39,144 nt of DNA from Clostridia bacterium (GTDB lineage: Bacteria; Bacillota; Clostridia; Oscillospirales; CAG-272): the NCBI GenBank assembly GCA_017446155.1, contig JAFSRI010000040.1, forward strand, positions 1-39,144. Direction: 5' to 3'. Below, piece by piece: positions 6,763-14,492 of the stretch; position 1 is the stretch's first letter, and every line of letters begins with the position of its first letter. The notes beneath the pieces were generated by a model. It was not told the origin of the DNA, ran no database searches, and saw nothing but the letters and a program-made list of their open reading frames with translations. The position numbers and the translations under genes were made by a program.

Positions 6763-7800
6763 ATGGACGTAAAAAAATTTACGGTCGATCTTTGTTCGCT
6801 TATGTCAATCGACGGATTTGAATTTGCGGAAGAAGACAAAATGATAAAACTCGTTTTGCCGTATTTTGATTCTGTGAAAAGTGACAGCGTCGGCAATTAC
6901 GTATTCGTGCTGAAAAGCAAGAAAAAACACGCGCCGAAGTTGTTTATCGACACTCACTACGACGAAGTCGGCTTGATGGTAAAAGGAATTACCGACGACG
7001 GAATGTTGAGAATTTGCGGAATTGGCGGCGTAGACGCGAGAATACTTCCGTCAAGCGAGGTTGTGGTTTACGGAAAGAAAAAAATCAAGGGCATCGTGGC
7101 ATTAAAGCCGACGGCGCTTATTCCTGCGGAATCGAGGGATAGATTGGTGCCTGTTACGGAGCTTCTTGTAGACATTGGCTATCCAAAAGAAAAAACGGAA
7201 AAGCTGGCTCCGATAGGTACTCCCATCGGATATAAACCCGATTACGTCACACTCGGCAAAAAATATCTTTCCGGCAAGAGCCTTGACGACAAGGTGTGCG
7301 CTGTGGCTGTAATAAAAGCCATTTCGCTTCTCGACCGTGAAAAACTCGGATGCGACATATATTTTTCAATGTCGGCAAAAGAAGAAACGGGCGGCAGCGC
7401 CGTTCCATGCGCTGTGTTTGATATTCAGCCCGACTTTTCGATATCGCTTGACGTTACGTTCGGCATGGCGCCCGGCGGAAACAAACTGTCGGATATGAAA
7501 ATGGGCGGCGGAGCTGTTGTAACCCGTTCGCTTCTTACCGACAGGGAAACGGTGGCGATGATAGAAAACGTTGCAAAAGAAAAAGAATTGCCTATTCAAA
7601 GCGACGTTTGCCCGATGAGCACCGGCACACATAACGACGACATCGTTCTTGTCGGTCGCGGCGTTCCCGGTGCACTTATAAGTATTCCCGCGTGGTTTAT
7701 GCACACACAGAGCGAAACCGTATGTATAGATGATATTGAGAACACGGCGAAACTGCTATGTGCTGTTATAGAAAAGAAATTCGGAGGGGAGGAGAAATGA
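6763..7800 (+). CDS. M42 family metallopeptidase, catalytically intact (first of three)
   Basis: M42 enzymes are cytoplasmic di-metal aminopeptidases related to TET peptidases that degrade short peptides in large hollow oligomers. Of the 345 residues, all expected active-site residues are present: H65 in DTHYDEVG, D175 in SLDDKV, E207 and E208 in AKEETGG, D230 in SLDVTFG, and H314 in WFMHTQSE. ATG 6763 follows AAAGGAG. The PDZ-like insertion of the family corresponds to about residues 75-165. The stop overlaps the next paralogue's start (ATGA). The Asp-Asp-Lys at 175-177 replaces the common Asp-Asn-Arg. Family membership is clear but substrate preference cannot be read from sequence. Confidence 0.88.
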   Translation: MDVKKFTVDLCSLMSIDGFEFAEEDKMIKLVLPYFDSVKSDSVGNYVFVLKSKKKHAPKLFIDTHYDEVGLMVKGITDDGMLRICGIGGVDARILPSSEVVVYGKKKIKGIVALKPTALIPAESRDRLVPVTELLVDIGYPKEKTEKLAPIGTPIGYKPDYVTLGKKYLSGKSLDDKVCAVAVIKAISLLDREKLGCDIYFSMSAKEETGGSAVPCAVFDIQPDFSISLDVTFGMAPGGNKLSDMKMGGGAVVTRSLLTDRETVAMIENVAKEKELPIQSDVCPMSTGTHNDDIVLVGRGVPGALISIPAWFMHTQSETVCIDDIENTAKLLCAVIEKKFGGEEK

Positions 7801-8843
7801 TGAAAGAACTTTACGGTTTTGAACTTCTCGGCGCTCTCAGCGACGCATTCTCTCCGAGCGGAAACGAACGCGTTGTACTTGAACTTATAAAAGGACAAGT
7901 AGAACAATATTGCGACGAGGTGTATTTTGACGTTGTCGGAAACCTTATTTGTAAAATTTCAACGCCTAAAAAGTATGCAAAAAAGACACTTTTCTGCGCT
8001 GTTGCAGACGAATGCGGATTTATGGTAAAAGACATCGACGACGGAGGAAGACTTTCGATAGCTGCCCTCGGCGGACTTGACACGGCATTGCTTTCGGCAA
8101 GAAAAGTTACGGTGGGATACGGTGAAAAAACGACGGTCGGAGTCGTTTCGTCAAAACCTATTCATTCCCTCTCGTCCGACGAAAGATCAAAGCCTACACC
8201 GATAAAACAGATATATATAGAGCTTGGCACCGATTCAAAAGAAGAAACGGAAAAGCTCGTAAAGACAGGTGATCTCGGAACGTTTCGATCAAAAGCTGAA
8301 AATTTCGGCGACGGAATGTTTAAGGGCAAAGCGCTTGAATATCGCGTGGGATGCGCCGTTCTTTGTGAACTTATAAGAAAAGTTAATAAAGAAAATATAG
8401 ACCGCGACTTATATTTCGCGTTTACAACGCTTGGCGCAACGGGCATGAGAAATACCGGCGCGTCGGTTGCGGCAAATGTTATAAAACCTGACAACTCTTA
8501 TGTTTTCGGAGGTCTCGGCGCATGTGACGTTTACGGTGCGAAAGGAAGCGACGTTGTGTGCAAGCTTGGTGACGGAGTAATAGTTTCTATCTCAGACGGG
8601 CGCACGATTTACGCGCCGAAACAAACGTCGGAACTGACTGAAAAGCTCGCTTCGCTCGGCATACAGACTCAGCCGAACAGGTCAAACGCCGGAGGAGGCA
8701 TAGAAGCCGAGATACAAAAGTGTTGCGGCGGGGTAAGGGTCACGTCGGTGAAAATTCCGGTCAGATACCCGCGCACGGCGTCATGCCTTATAAACAAAAA
8801 AGATTATGAAAGTATGCTTGCCTCAGCCGAGGCTTGCCTGTGA
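7797..8843 (+). CDS. M42 family protein lacking the active site (pseudoenzyme, second of three)
   Basis: Clearly homologous to its two neighbours in length (348 residues) and order of motifs, but the catalytic and metal-binding positions are changed. The His of HxDE is V69 (AVADECGF). The Asp of DNRxG is E181 (KALEYRVGC). The Glu-Glu pair is G213-A214 (TLGATGMR). The ligand Asp is G238 (FGGLG). The last His is Arg (RYPRTA). It should therefore be inactive as a metallopeptidase, yet the frame is open throughout and ordinary in composition. Start 7797 (ATGATG) overlaps the previous stop and follows a purine-rich GGAGGGGAGGAG; the ATG at 7800 is an equally possible start. It may be a structural or regulatory subunit in mixed complexes with the flanking active paralogues; that role is inference. 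Confidence 0.82.
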   Translation: MMKELYGFELLGALSDAFSPSGNERVVLELIKGQVEQYCDEVYFDVVGNLICKISTPKKYAKKTLFCAVADECGFMVKDIDDGGRLSIAALGGLDTALLSARKVTVGYGEKTTVGVVSSKPIHSLSSDERSKPTPIKQIYIELGTDSKEETEKLVKTGDLGTFRSKAENFGDGMFKGKALEYRVGCAVLCELIRKVNKENIDRDLYFAFTTLGATGMRNTGASVAANVIKPDNSYVFGGLGACDVYGAKGSDVVCKLGDGVIVSISDGRTIYAPKQTSELTEKLASLGIQTQPNRSNAGGGIEAEIQKCCGGVRVTSVKIPVRYPRTASCLINKKDYESMLASAEACL

Positions 8844-8864
8844 TAAAGCATGGAGGAAAAACAA

Positions 8865-9863
8865 ATGTTGGATACACTTAAAAAATTCATATATGCGTTC
8901 GGCGTTTCGGGTTGTGAGGGTGAAATATCCTCGGTTATAAGAAAGGAGATAGCGCCGTATGTTGACGAAGTTTACACCGACGCTATGGGCAACCTTATCG
9001 CACATAAAAAAGGCGCTGATAAAAATGCGAAAAAGTTAATGTTTGCGGCGCATATGGACGAAATCGGGTTTATGGCGAGCTACATCGACGAGCATGGCTA
9101 CATCCGCGTGACAAAAATAGGCGGAATAAATTTTGTTGCGGCGTCTTTTATGACTGTTGAGTTTGCAAACGGCACAAAAGGCGTGCTTGTGCCGGAAGCA
9201 CGCGTGGGAGCGAAGGATTATCGTCCGGAAGTGTTCTACGTTGATATAGGAGCAAAAGACAAAGCGGAAGCGGAAAAGCATGTTAAAATCGGCGATTGGT
9301 GTCGCGTTTGTCCGGCGCTCAACGAGCTTTGCGGAAGCAGAGTAAGCGGCAGACCTATCGATAATCGCATCGGCTGTTATATTCTTGCGGAAGCCGCGCG
9401 TACAATGAAAAAATGCGAAAACGACACATATTTTGTTTTCACCGTTCAGGAAGAGGTCGGCGTAAGAGGGGCTAAAACCTCAGCGTTCTCTGTTCGCCCG
9501 GATTATGCCGTGGCGGCAGACATAGGAGGGGCAGGCGATATTATCAACTGCGCGCCGTTCGACGTTGTGCTTGGCAAAGGAATAGCGGTAAAGCTCAAAG
9601 ACGGAATGGTAATTTGCCACGCCAAAATGATTGCGCTTATGGACAGGCTTGCAAAAGAACGCAAAATACCCGTTCAGCATGAGATACTTGAATCGGGCGG
9701 AACGGACACATGTATGCTTCAACAGGCCGCCGGCGGCTGTATTGCCGGCGCGATCTCGATTCCTACGAGATTCGGCCACAGCGGAGTGGAACTTATAGAT
9801 ATGGATGACGTTGAAGGAGGAGTGAAGCTTCTTGCAGCCATGTGCGAAACGAAGCTCGATTGA
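8865..9863 (+). CDS. M42 family metallopeptidase, catalytically intact (third of three)
   Basis: Cytoplasmic di-metal aminopeptidase with a classical motif set: H63 in AAHMDEIGFM, D166 in GRPIDNRIGC, E196-E197 in FTVQEEVGVRGA, D219 in AADIGGAGD, and H305 in TRFGHSGVE. ATG 8865 is preferred because GGAGG (8852-8856) lies 8 bases upstream. The ATG at 8850 overlaps that site and is probably not used. The product has 332 residues, normal for the family. It closes a tightly packed run of three paralogues and is followed after 5 bases by a PLP enzyme gene, so peptide breakdown and amino acid catabolism may be linked. Confidence 0.9.
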   Translation: MLDTLKKFIYAFGVSGCEGEISSVIRKEIAPYVDEVYTDAMGNLIAHKKGADKNAKKLMFAAHMDEIGFMASYIDEHGYIRVTKIGGINFVAASFMTVEFANGTKGVLVPEARVGAKDYRPEVFYVDIGAKDKAEAEKHVKIGDWCRVCPALNELCGSRVSGRPIDNRIGCYILAEAARTMKKCENDTYFVFTVQEEVGVRGAKTSAFSVRPDYAVAADIGGAGDIINCAPFDVVLGKGIAVKLKDGMVICHAKMIALMDRLAKERKIPVQHEILESGGTDTCMLQQAAGGCIAGAISIPTRFGHSGVELIDMDDVEGGVKLLAAMCETKLD

Positions 9864-9868
9864 CAACT

Positions 9869-11116
9869 ATGGAACTTTCTCAAAAACTTAAACAACTTGA
9901 CGAGCAGGCGGTAAAAAAACTGAGACCTGTATTTGACAAAATTGACGAAATATCGCAGAAAAACACAGAAAAAGTGCTTGCGTCTTTTAAAAATCATCGT
10001 GTGTCCGATTCTATGTTCGCAGGCTCCACCGGGTACGGATATACAGACAACGGCAGAGATACGCTTGACGCGATCTATGCCGACGTTCTCGGCGCCGAGG
10101 CTGCCTTTTGCAGACATAATATAGTAAACGGTACACAAGCTATCTCTATCGGCCTTTTCGGACTTCTTCGTCCGGGTGACGTAATGCTATCTATTACGGG
10201 AAGACCGTACGACACGCTTTCCGAAGTTATAGGCGATAAAACTCACAACGGCGACGGCTCGCTCTATGATTTCGGCGTTAAGTACGACGACGTTGAAATG
10301 AAAGACGGAAAGATAGATTACGATGCCGTTGATAAAAAAATTAAAGAACACGGCGAAAAGATAAAAGTAATTTTCGTTCAGCGTTCAAAAGGCTATGCCG
10401 TAAGACCTACGCTTTCGGCTGAGGAAATCGGCGAGGCGGCGCAGTTCTGTCACAAGTTATCGAATGCGTATTTCGTTGTTGACAACTGCTACGGCACGTT
10501 CTGCGACTTGAGTGAACCAACGCATTACGGCGCGGATATGATAATAGGCTCGCTTATAAAGAATGCCGGCGGCGGGCTTGCCAACTGCGGCGGATATATT
10601 GCGGGAACAAAGCGCGCGGTGGAACTTGCTTCATACAGGCTGACGACGGTTGGCATAGGCACCGAGGTCGGCGCGACAATAGGTGAAAACAGGCGGATGT
10701 TCCAAGGGCTGTTCATGGCACCGCACACTGTTGCACAGGCGAAGAAAACGGCGGCTTATGCGTCGTATATATTCTCACACCTCGGATATGACGTAGAACC
10801 GTCGTGGGACGTTGACCGTCACGACATAATTCAAACGGTTACGTTCGGCACACCGGACGGACTTTGTAATTTCTGCCGAGGCATTCAGGCGGGCTCTCCC
10901 GTTGACGCGTTTGTGGTGCCGGAACCGTGGGCAATGCCGGGATATGATGATCCTGTCATCATGGCGGCGGGAACGTTCGTTTCCGGAGCTTCGATCGAAA
11001 TATCTGCCGACGGACCGCTTCGTGCGCCTTACACTGCTTATTTTCAGGGCGGACTTACATTTGAAAGCGGCAGATACGCCATTCTTACAGCAGCGAAAAC
11101 GATACTCGGCGAATAA
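9869..11116 (+). CDS. Methionine gamma-lyase family PLP enzyme (YnbB / 'aluminium resistance' group)
   Basis: A PLP-dependent fold-type I enzyme of 415 residues. The lysine for the Schiff base is K231 in IIGSLIKNAGGGLANCGGYIAG, a phrase typical of this group, and VVDNCYGTF supplies the preceding Asp. The N-terminal FAGSTGYGYTDNGRDTLD is also characteristic. Proteins of this family are annotated as methionine gamma-lyase-like or as an aluminium resistance protein, but their reaction is poorly established, so C-S lyase activity is family inference. ATG 9869 matches the family N-terminus (MELSQKLKQL) although the ribosome binding site is weak; TTG 9860 or ATG 9842 are alternatives, and translational coupling to the M42 gene 5 bases upstream is likely. 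Confidence 0.82.
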   Translation: MELSQKLKQLDEQAVKKLRPVFDKIDEISQKNTEKVLASFKNHRVSDSMFAGSTGYGYTDNGRDTLDAIYADVLGAEAAFCRHNIVNGTQAISIGLFGLLRPGDVMLSITGRPYDTLSEVIGDKTHNGDGSLYDFGVKYDDVEMKDGKIDYDAVDKKIKEHGEKIKVIFVQRSKGYAVRPTLSAEEIGEAAQFCHKLSNAYFVVDNCYGTFCDLSEPTHYGADMIIGSLIKNAGGGLANCGGYIAGTKRAVELASYRLTTVGIGTEVGATIGENRRMFQGLFMAPHTVAQAKKTAAYASYIFSHLGYDVEPSWDVDRHDIIQTVTFGTPDGLCNFCRGIQAGSPVDAFVVPEPWAMPGYDDPVIMAAGTFVSGASIEISADGPLRAPYTAYFQGGLTFESGRYAILTAAKTILGE

Positions 11117-11132
11117 AAAATATATATATTCA

Positions 11133-11167
11133 AAGTGCACGGAAAATATCCGTGCATTTTTTATTTT
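11133..11167 (+). terminator. Rho-independent terminator after the PLP enzyme gene
   Basis: TGCACGGA (11136-11143) and TCCGTGCA (11149-11156) form an 8-bp perfect stem with loop AAATA, extendable by A-T pairs, followed by TTTTTTATTTT. Confidence 0.88.
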
Positions 11168-11180
11168 CTCTCGTTTTATT

Positions 11181-11213
11181 ATGACAAATATTGCGTAATG
11201 TCGGGACTATAAT
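11181..11213 (+). promoter_or_regulatory. Possible spoIIG promoter with long spacer
   Basis: ATGACA at 11181-11186 and a perfect TATAAT at 11208-11213 are separated by 21 bases. In Bacillus subtilis the spoIIG promoter is a sigma-A promoter with an unusually long spacer that needs Spo0A-P. TGTCGGG at 11199-11205 partly matches the Spo0A box TGTCGAA. The gene begins 28 bases downstream of the -10. This is inference from spacing and context. Confidence 0.45.
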
Positions 11214-11241
11214 TTACTTATGCGGACAAGGGGGTGACCGA

Positions 11242-12093
11242 ATGACCGAAACTATATACGGCGATGTGCTGTTTATAATAAACTTTTCAATGGATTTTCT
11301 ATCGCTTTACATAACAAGTAAAATGATGAGGATAAAGCCGAGAGCATGGCGTATGCTTGTTTCAGCCAGTATCGGCGGTATATACGGAGTGGCGTCGCTC
11401 TTCTTTGACGCAGGCGGATTTCTGCTGACCGTTTTTAACATTTTGTGTGCCTTTATCATGTGTTTTACCGCTTTTTTTAAAGGTAAATTCGCACAAGTAA
11501 TGCTTTCCGGCGCGGTGTTTTACGGCGTGGGTATGCTGCTCGGCGGGATAATGACGCTTATTTATTCAAAACTCGGCAAATATACCGGCTATATTTCGAT
11601 AGGCGGAAGCATAGCTACGGTGTTCGGAGATATTCCGCTGTGGCTTTTTGCGGTGCTTGCGTGTATCTCGGCAGTTGTAACGTATTTGCTCGAAAGAGTT
11701 TTAAAAAGCAAACAGTCTGTAAGCTCTGCTGAGGTTAAAATAAGGTTCGGTGAAAAAGCGGCGGTTATAGAATGTCTTGTAGACGGCGGAAATCTGCTTT
11801 GCGAGCCGATTTCCGGTATTCCCGTTATTTTCGTTACTGAAAAAGCCGCGTCAGTCATTCCGCGCGACTTGCTTTCCGCAATGAAAGACGGCGGGGCAAC
11901 GTATGACATCGAGATAATGAAAAAGATAAGATTCGTGCCAACGTCGTCCATCGGGGGAACGGGAATAACGGTGTGCGCGATGCCGGACGCATGTTCGGTA
12001 AAAGGGCAAAATTGCCGCGCGCTTGTGGCGGTGGATTTCTGCAATGTGAATTTCGGCGGATACAGCGGACTTGTTCCGAAATCGCTTATTTGA
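11242..12093 (+). CDS. spoIIGA: SpoIIGA, sporulation sigma-E factor-processing peptidase
   Basis: Membrane-bound aspartic peptidase that removes the pro-sequence of SigmaE in the mother cell after the forespore signals through SpoIIR. ATG 11242 follows GGGGGTGA; an upstream frame extension to 11191 is not supported. The product has 283 residues. The N-terminal half holds about five transmembrane helices (for example residues 6-24, 39-56, 60-80, 84-104 and 132-150). The C-terminal soluble domain contains the catalytic Asp in LVDGGNLLCEPISGIPVIFV (D181). The family commonly has Asp-Thr-Gly-Asn here, and this copy has Asp-Gly-Gly-Asn. The gene lies 38 bases ahead of its substrate gene sigE, the standard pairing. 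Confidence 0.9.
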   Translation: MTETIYGDVLFIINFSMDFLSLYITSKMMRIKPRAWRMLVSASIGGIYGVASLFFDAGGFLLTVFNILCAFIMCFTAFFKGKFAQVMLSGAVFYGVGMLLGGIMTLIYSKLGKYTGYISIGGSIATVFGDIPLWLFAVLACISAVVTYLLERVLKSKQSVSSAEVKIRFGEKAAVIECLVDGGNLLCEPISGIPVIFVTEKAASVIPRDLLSAMKDGGATYDIEIMKKIRFVPTSSIGGTGITVCAMPDACSVKGQNCRALVAVDFCNVNFGGYSGLVPKSLI

Positions 12094-12131
12094 TAATAAT
12101 GTAATAAATCGGCTCGAAAGGTGATTTTGAC

Positions 12132-12841
12132 ATGAAAAAAATATTATATAAAATAAGACTTTGGCTTGGCAGACTGCTGAGCAAGCTGGAAATAGCGCTC
12201 GGCGTAAACTACATAAACGGTGCGGAAACATTGCCGCCGCCGCTGACAGCCGATGAAGAAAACGATATACTTCAAAGAATAACCGAAGAGCCGATTCTGA
12301 GACGCACGCTTGTGGAGCGAAATTTGCGGCTGGTGGTTTATATTGCGCGTAAATTTGAAAACACAGGCGTCGGTATTGAGGATCTTATCTCAATCGGCAC
12401 GATAGGCCTTATTAAAGCGGCTAACACTTTTTGCCCGGAGAAAAACATTAAGCTGGCTACTTATGCGTCGCGATGTATCGAAACGAAATACTTATGTACA
12501 TACGCAAAAATCAAAATATGCGATACGAAACGTCGCTCGACGAGCCGCTCAGCGCCGACGGTGACGGTAACGAATTGTTGCTTTCTGACGTTCTTTCGGG
12601 TGACGAGAGTGTAGGAAAGCGAATGGAGGACGATGAGGAGAAAAAGATAATTACAAGAGCCATTGAAACGTTAAGCCCGAGAGAAAGAGAAATAATTGAG
12701 ATGCGTTTCGGGCTTGGTGGGAAAAAAGAACTGACGCAAAAAGAGGTGGCGGATCGTCTGGGAATATCGCAATCATACATTTCAAGGCTCGAAAAAAAGA
12801 CAATAGAGCGTCTAAAAGACGAAATTGCGGACAAAATTTGA
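12132..12841 (+). pseudogene. sigE: SigE, sporulation-specific sigma-E factor, interrupted by a -1 frameshift
   Basis: SigmaE directs early mother-cell transcription, including spoIIIA. ATG 12132 follows AGGTGAT. The first frame encodes the pro-sequence ([20 protein letters not shown]), [13 protein letters not shown], and region 2 ([17 protein letters not shown]...[15 protein letters not shown]) up to [11 protein letters not shown]. The continuation expected in Sig[11 protein letters not shown], is found in another frame from about 12484, running through [22 protein letters not shown] and region 4 (SPREREIIEMRFGL...GISQSYISRLEKKTIERL) to TGA 12839-12841. Adding one A in GAAAC at 12480-12484 restores a single protein of about 236 residues, the normal SigE size. 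Both halves are well conserved, so the break is either very recent, a sequencing or assembly error, or a recoding site. Confidence 0.9.
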
Positions 12842-12870
12842 AAAAAATCGATAAAAATATAAAAAAACTC

Positions 12871-12899
12871 TTGCAAAAGTTAATTTTCTATGATATATT
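12871..12899 (+). promoter_or_regulatory. Promoter of rpmE
   Basis: TTGCAA (12871-12876), a 17-base spacer and TATATT (12894-12899), 38 bases before the rpmE start. Confidence 0.65.
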
Positions 12900-12937
12900 T
12901 AAAAGGCTATGAATCCAAACAGGAAGAAGGTGCAACA

Positions 12938-13141
12938 ATGAAAGAAGGAATTCATCCTAATTATGTAAAGACGACCGTCAGGTGCGCTTGCGGCGAGGTT
13001 ATCGAAACTCGTTCGACAAAGGGCGATTTCAAAGTTGAAATTTGCTCTAAGTGCCATCCTTTCTACACCGGAAAACAGAAATTTGTTGACTCCGGCGGGC
13101 GTGTTGATAAATTCAAAAAACGTCTTGAAGGAAAGAAATAA
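12938..13141 (+). CDS. rpmE: 50S ribosomal protein L31, zinc-binding type
   Basis: Component of the central protuberance region of the 50S subunit. ATG 12938 follows AAGAAGGTG; an upstream in-frame start (12890) would overlap the -10 box of the promoter and is rejected. The protein has 67 residues, normal for L31. The start [20 protein letters not shown], then [24 protein letters not shown], is characteristic. Four cysteines (CACG and CSKC) mark the zinc-containing form. The gene has its own promoter and is followed by a terminator. Confidence 0.96.
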   Translation: MKEGIHPNYVKTTVRCACGEVIETRSTKGDFKVEICSKCHPFYTGKQKFVDSGGRVDKFKKRLEGKK

Positions 13142-13158
13142 TCAAATGATTTTGATTT

Positions 13159-13196
13159 GGCGGGAAGCGGCTTTTGTCGCGTACCCGCCTTTTTTC
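13159..13196 (+). terminator. Terminator between rpmE and hflX
   Basis: GGCGGG (13159-13164) pairs with CCCGCC (13184-13189), with a further inner GCG/CGC pairing, followed by TTTTTTC. It ends only 20 bases before the hflX start, so hflX needs readthrough or a promoter that I cannot identify. Confidence 0.8.
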
Positions 13197-13216
13197 TTCC
13201 TTTATTGGAGGTGTCT

Positions 13217-14488
13217 ATGGAGAACATTCTGAATAAAAATGAAGTAACGCGTGCGGTACTTGTCGGTGTAATGCTTAAAACCGACGATGAGCAGGATTTT
13301 GAAGCGTCGCTGCAAGAACTTGCCCGTCTTGCCGATACGGCGGGCGCCGACGTAGTGGCGGTGTTGACTCAAAACAAAGAAAACCCGGACGCGAGGAGTT
13401 ATCTCGGTTCGGGCAAGCTCAAAGAATTGAAAGAACTTTGTGAAAACAATGAAATCACAATGGTCATTTTCGACGGAGAGCTTATGCCGTCGCAAATAAA
13501 AAACGTCGAGGATGATCTTGGCGGTGATATAACCGTTATCGACAGGAGCATGCTTATTCTCGACATTTTCGCGCTTCACGCGAAAAGCGGCGAAGGCAAG
13601 TTGCAAGTGGAACTTGCACAACTTAAATATACTGTGCCGCGCTTAACCGGCCACGGAAAAGACCTTTCAAGGCTCGGCGGCGGAATCGGCACGCGCGGAC
13701 CGGGTGAATCAAAACTCGAAACCGACCGCCGTCACGTAAACCGTCGTATTGACGCCCTGAAAGAACAGATAAAAGAACTCGAAAAGAATCGCGCCGTACA
13801 GCGCGCGGCACGCGACAGATCAGGTATTTTTCGCGCGGCGATCGTCGGATACACTAACGCCGGAAAATCGACGCGTCTCAACGCCATGACAGACGCGGGA
13901 GTGCTGAGCGAGGATAAGTTGTTCGCTACGCTCGACACTACAACAAGAAAATACTCGCTTCCCTCGGGCGAGGAGATGTTGCTGACCGATACCGTCGGCT
14001 TTATTCGCAATCTTCCTCATCATTTGGTCGAAGCATTTAAATCTACACTTGACGAGATAAAATACTCCGACGCTTTGCTCGTTGTCGTAGACGGAAGCGA
14101 CTCGGAATATCCAAAGCAGATAGAAGTAACTCAAAAGTTAATAGAAGAACTCGGCGCGGGTGCTTTGCCGGTACTCTATATTTATAATAAATCCGACCTC
14201 GGAACGGCGTTTTCACCCGGAACGCCCGAAACCGAAAACGTATATATATCGGCGTTGACGCGCGCCGGCATTGACGTGCTTGTCGACAAGCTGGACAAAC
14301 TTGCTCATATGAAGAAAAAACAATACACTTTTTTGTTACCAAACGACAAGCTGGGACTTGTAAATTCGCTTTATTCAAACGCAACGGTTTTAAGTTGTGA
14401 ATACTCCGAAAACGGTGCGGCGGTAATAGCCGTGGCAGATGAAAAAACTGCCGGTCCGTTGAAAAAATATATACTTTCAGAGGGTTGA
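13217..14488 (+). CDS. hflX: GTPase HflX
   Basis: Ribosome-associated GTPase that can split stalled or stressed 70S ribosomes. ATG 13217 follows GGAGGTG (13207-13213); the longer frame upstream runs through the terminator and is rejected. The product has 423 residues. The N-terminal domain contains ARSYLGSGKLKEL and VIFDGELMPSQIKNVE. The linker has KSGEGKLQVELAQLKY and GGGIGTRGPGESKLETDRR, followed by a coiled coil (RRIDALKEQIKELEKNR). The G domain has G1 GYTNAGKST at 211-219, G3 DTVGFI and G4 NKSD. Residue 220 is Arg where the family usually has Leu (GKSTL). The stop is 4 bases from the next start. Confidence 0.94.
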   Translation: MENILNKNEVTRAVLVGVMLKTDDEQDFEASLQELARLADTAGADVVAVLTQNKENPDARSYLGSGKLKELKELCENNEITMVIFDGELMPSQIKNVEDDLGGDITVIDRSMLILDIFALHAKSGEGKLQVELAQLKYTVPRLTGHGKDLSRLGGGIGTRGPGESKLETDRRHVNRRIDALKEQIKELEKNRAVQRAARDRSGIFRAAIVGYTNAGKSTRLNAMTDAGVLSEDKLFATLDTTTRKYSLPSGEEMLLTDTVGFIRNLPHHLVEAFKSTLDEIKYSDALLVVVDGSDSEYPKQIEVTQKLIEELGAGALPVLYIYNKSDLGTAFSPGTPETENVYISALTRAGIDVLVDKLDKLAHMKKKQYTFLLPNDKLGLVNSLYSNATVLSCEYSENGAAVIAVADEKTAGPLKKYILSEG

Positions 14489-14492
14489 AAAA

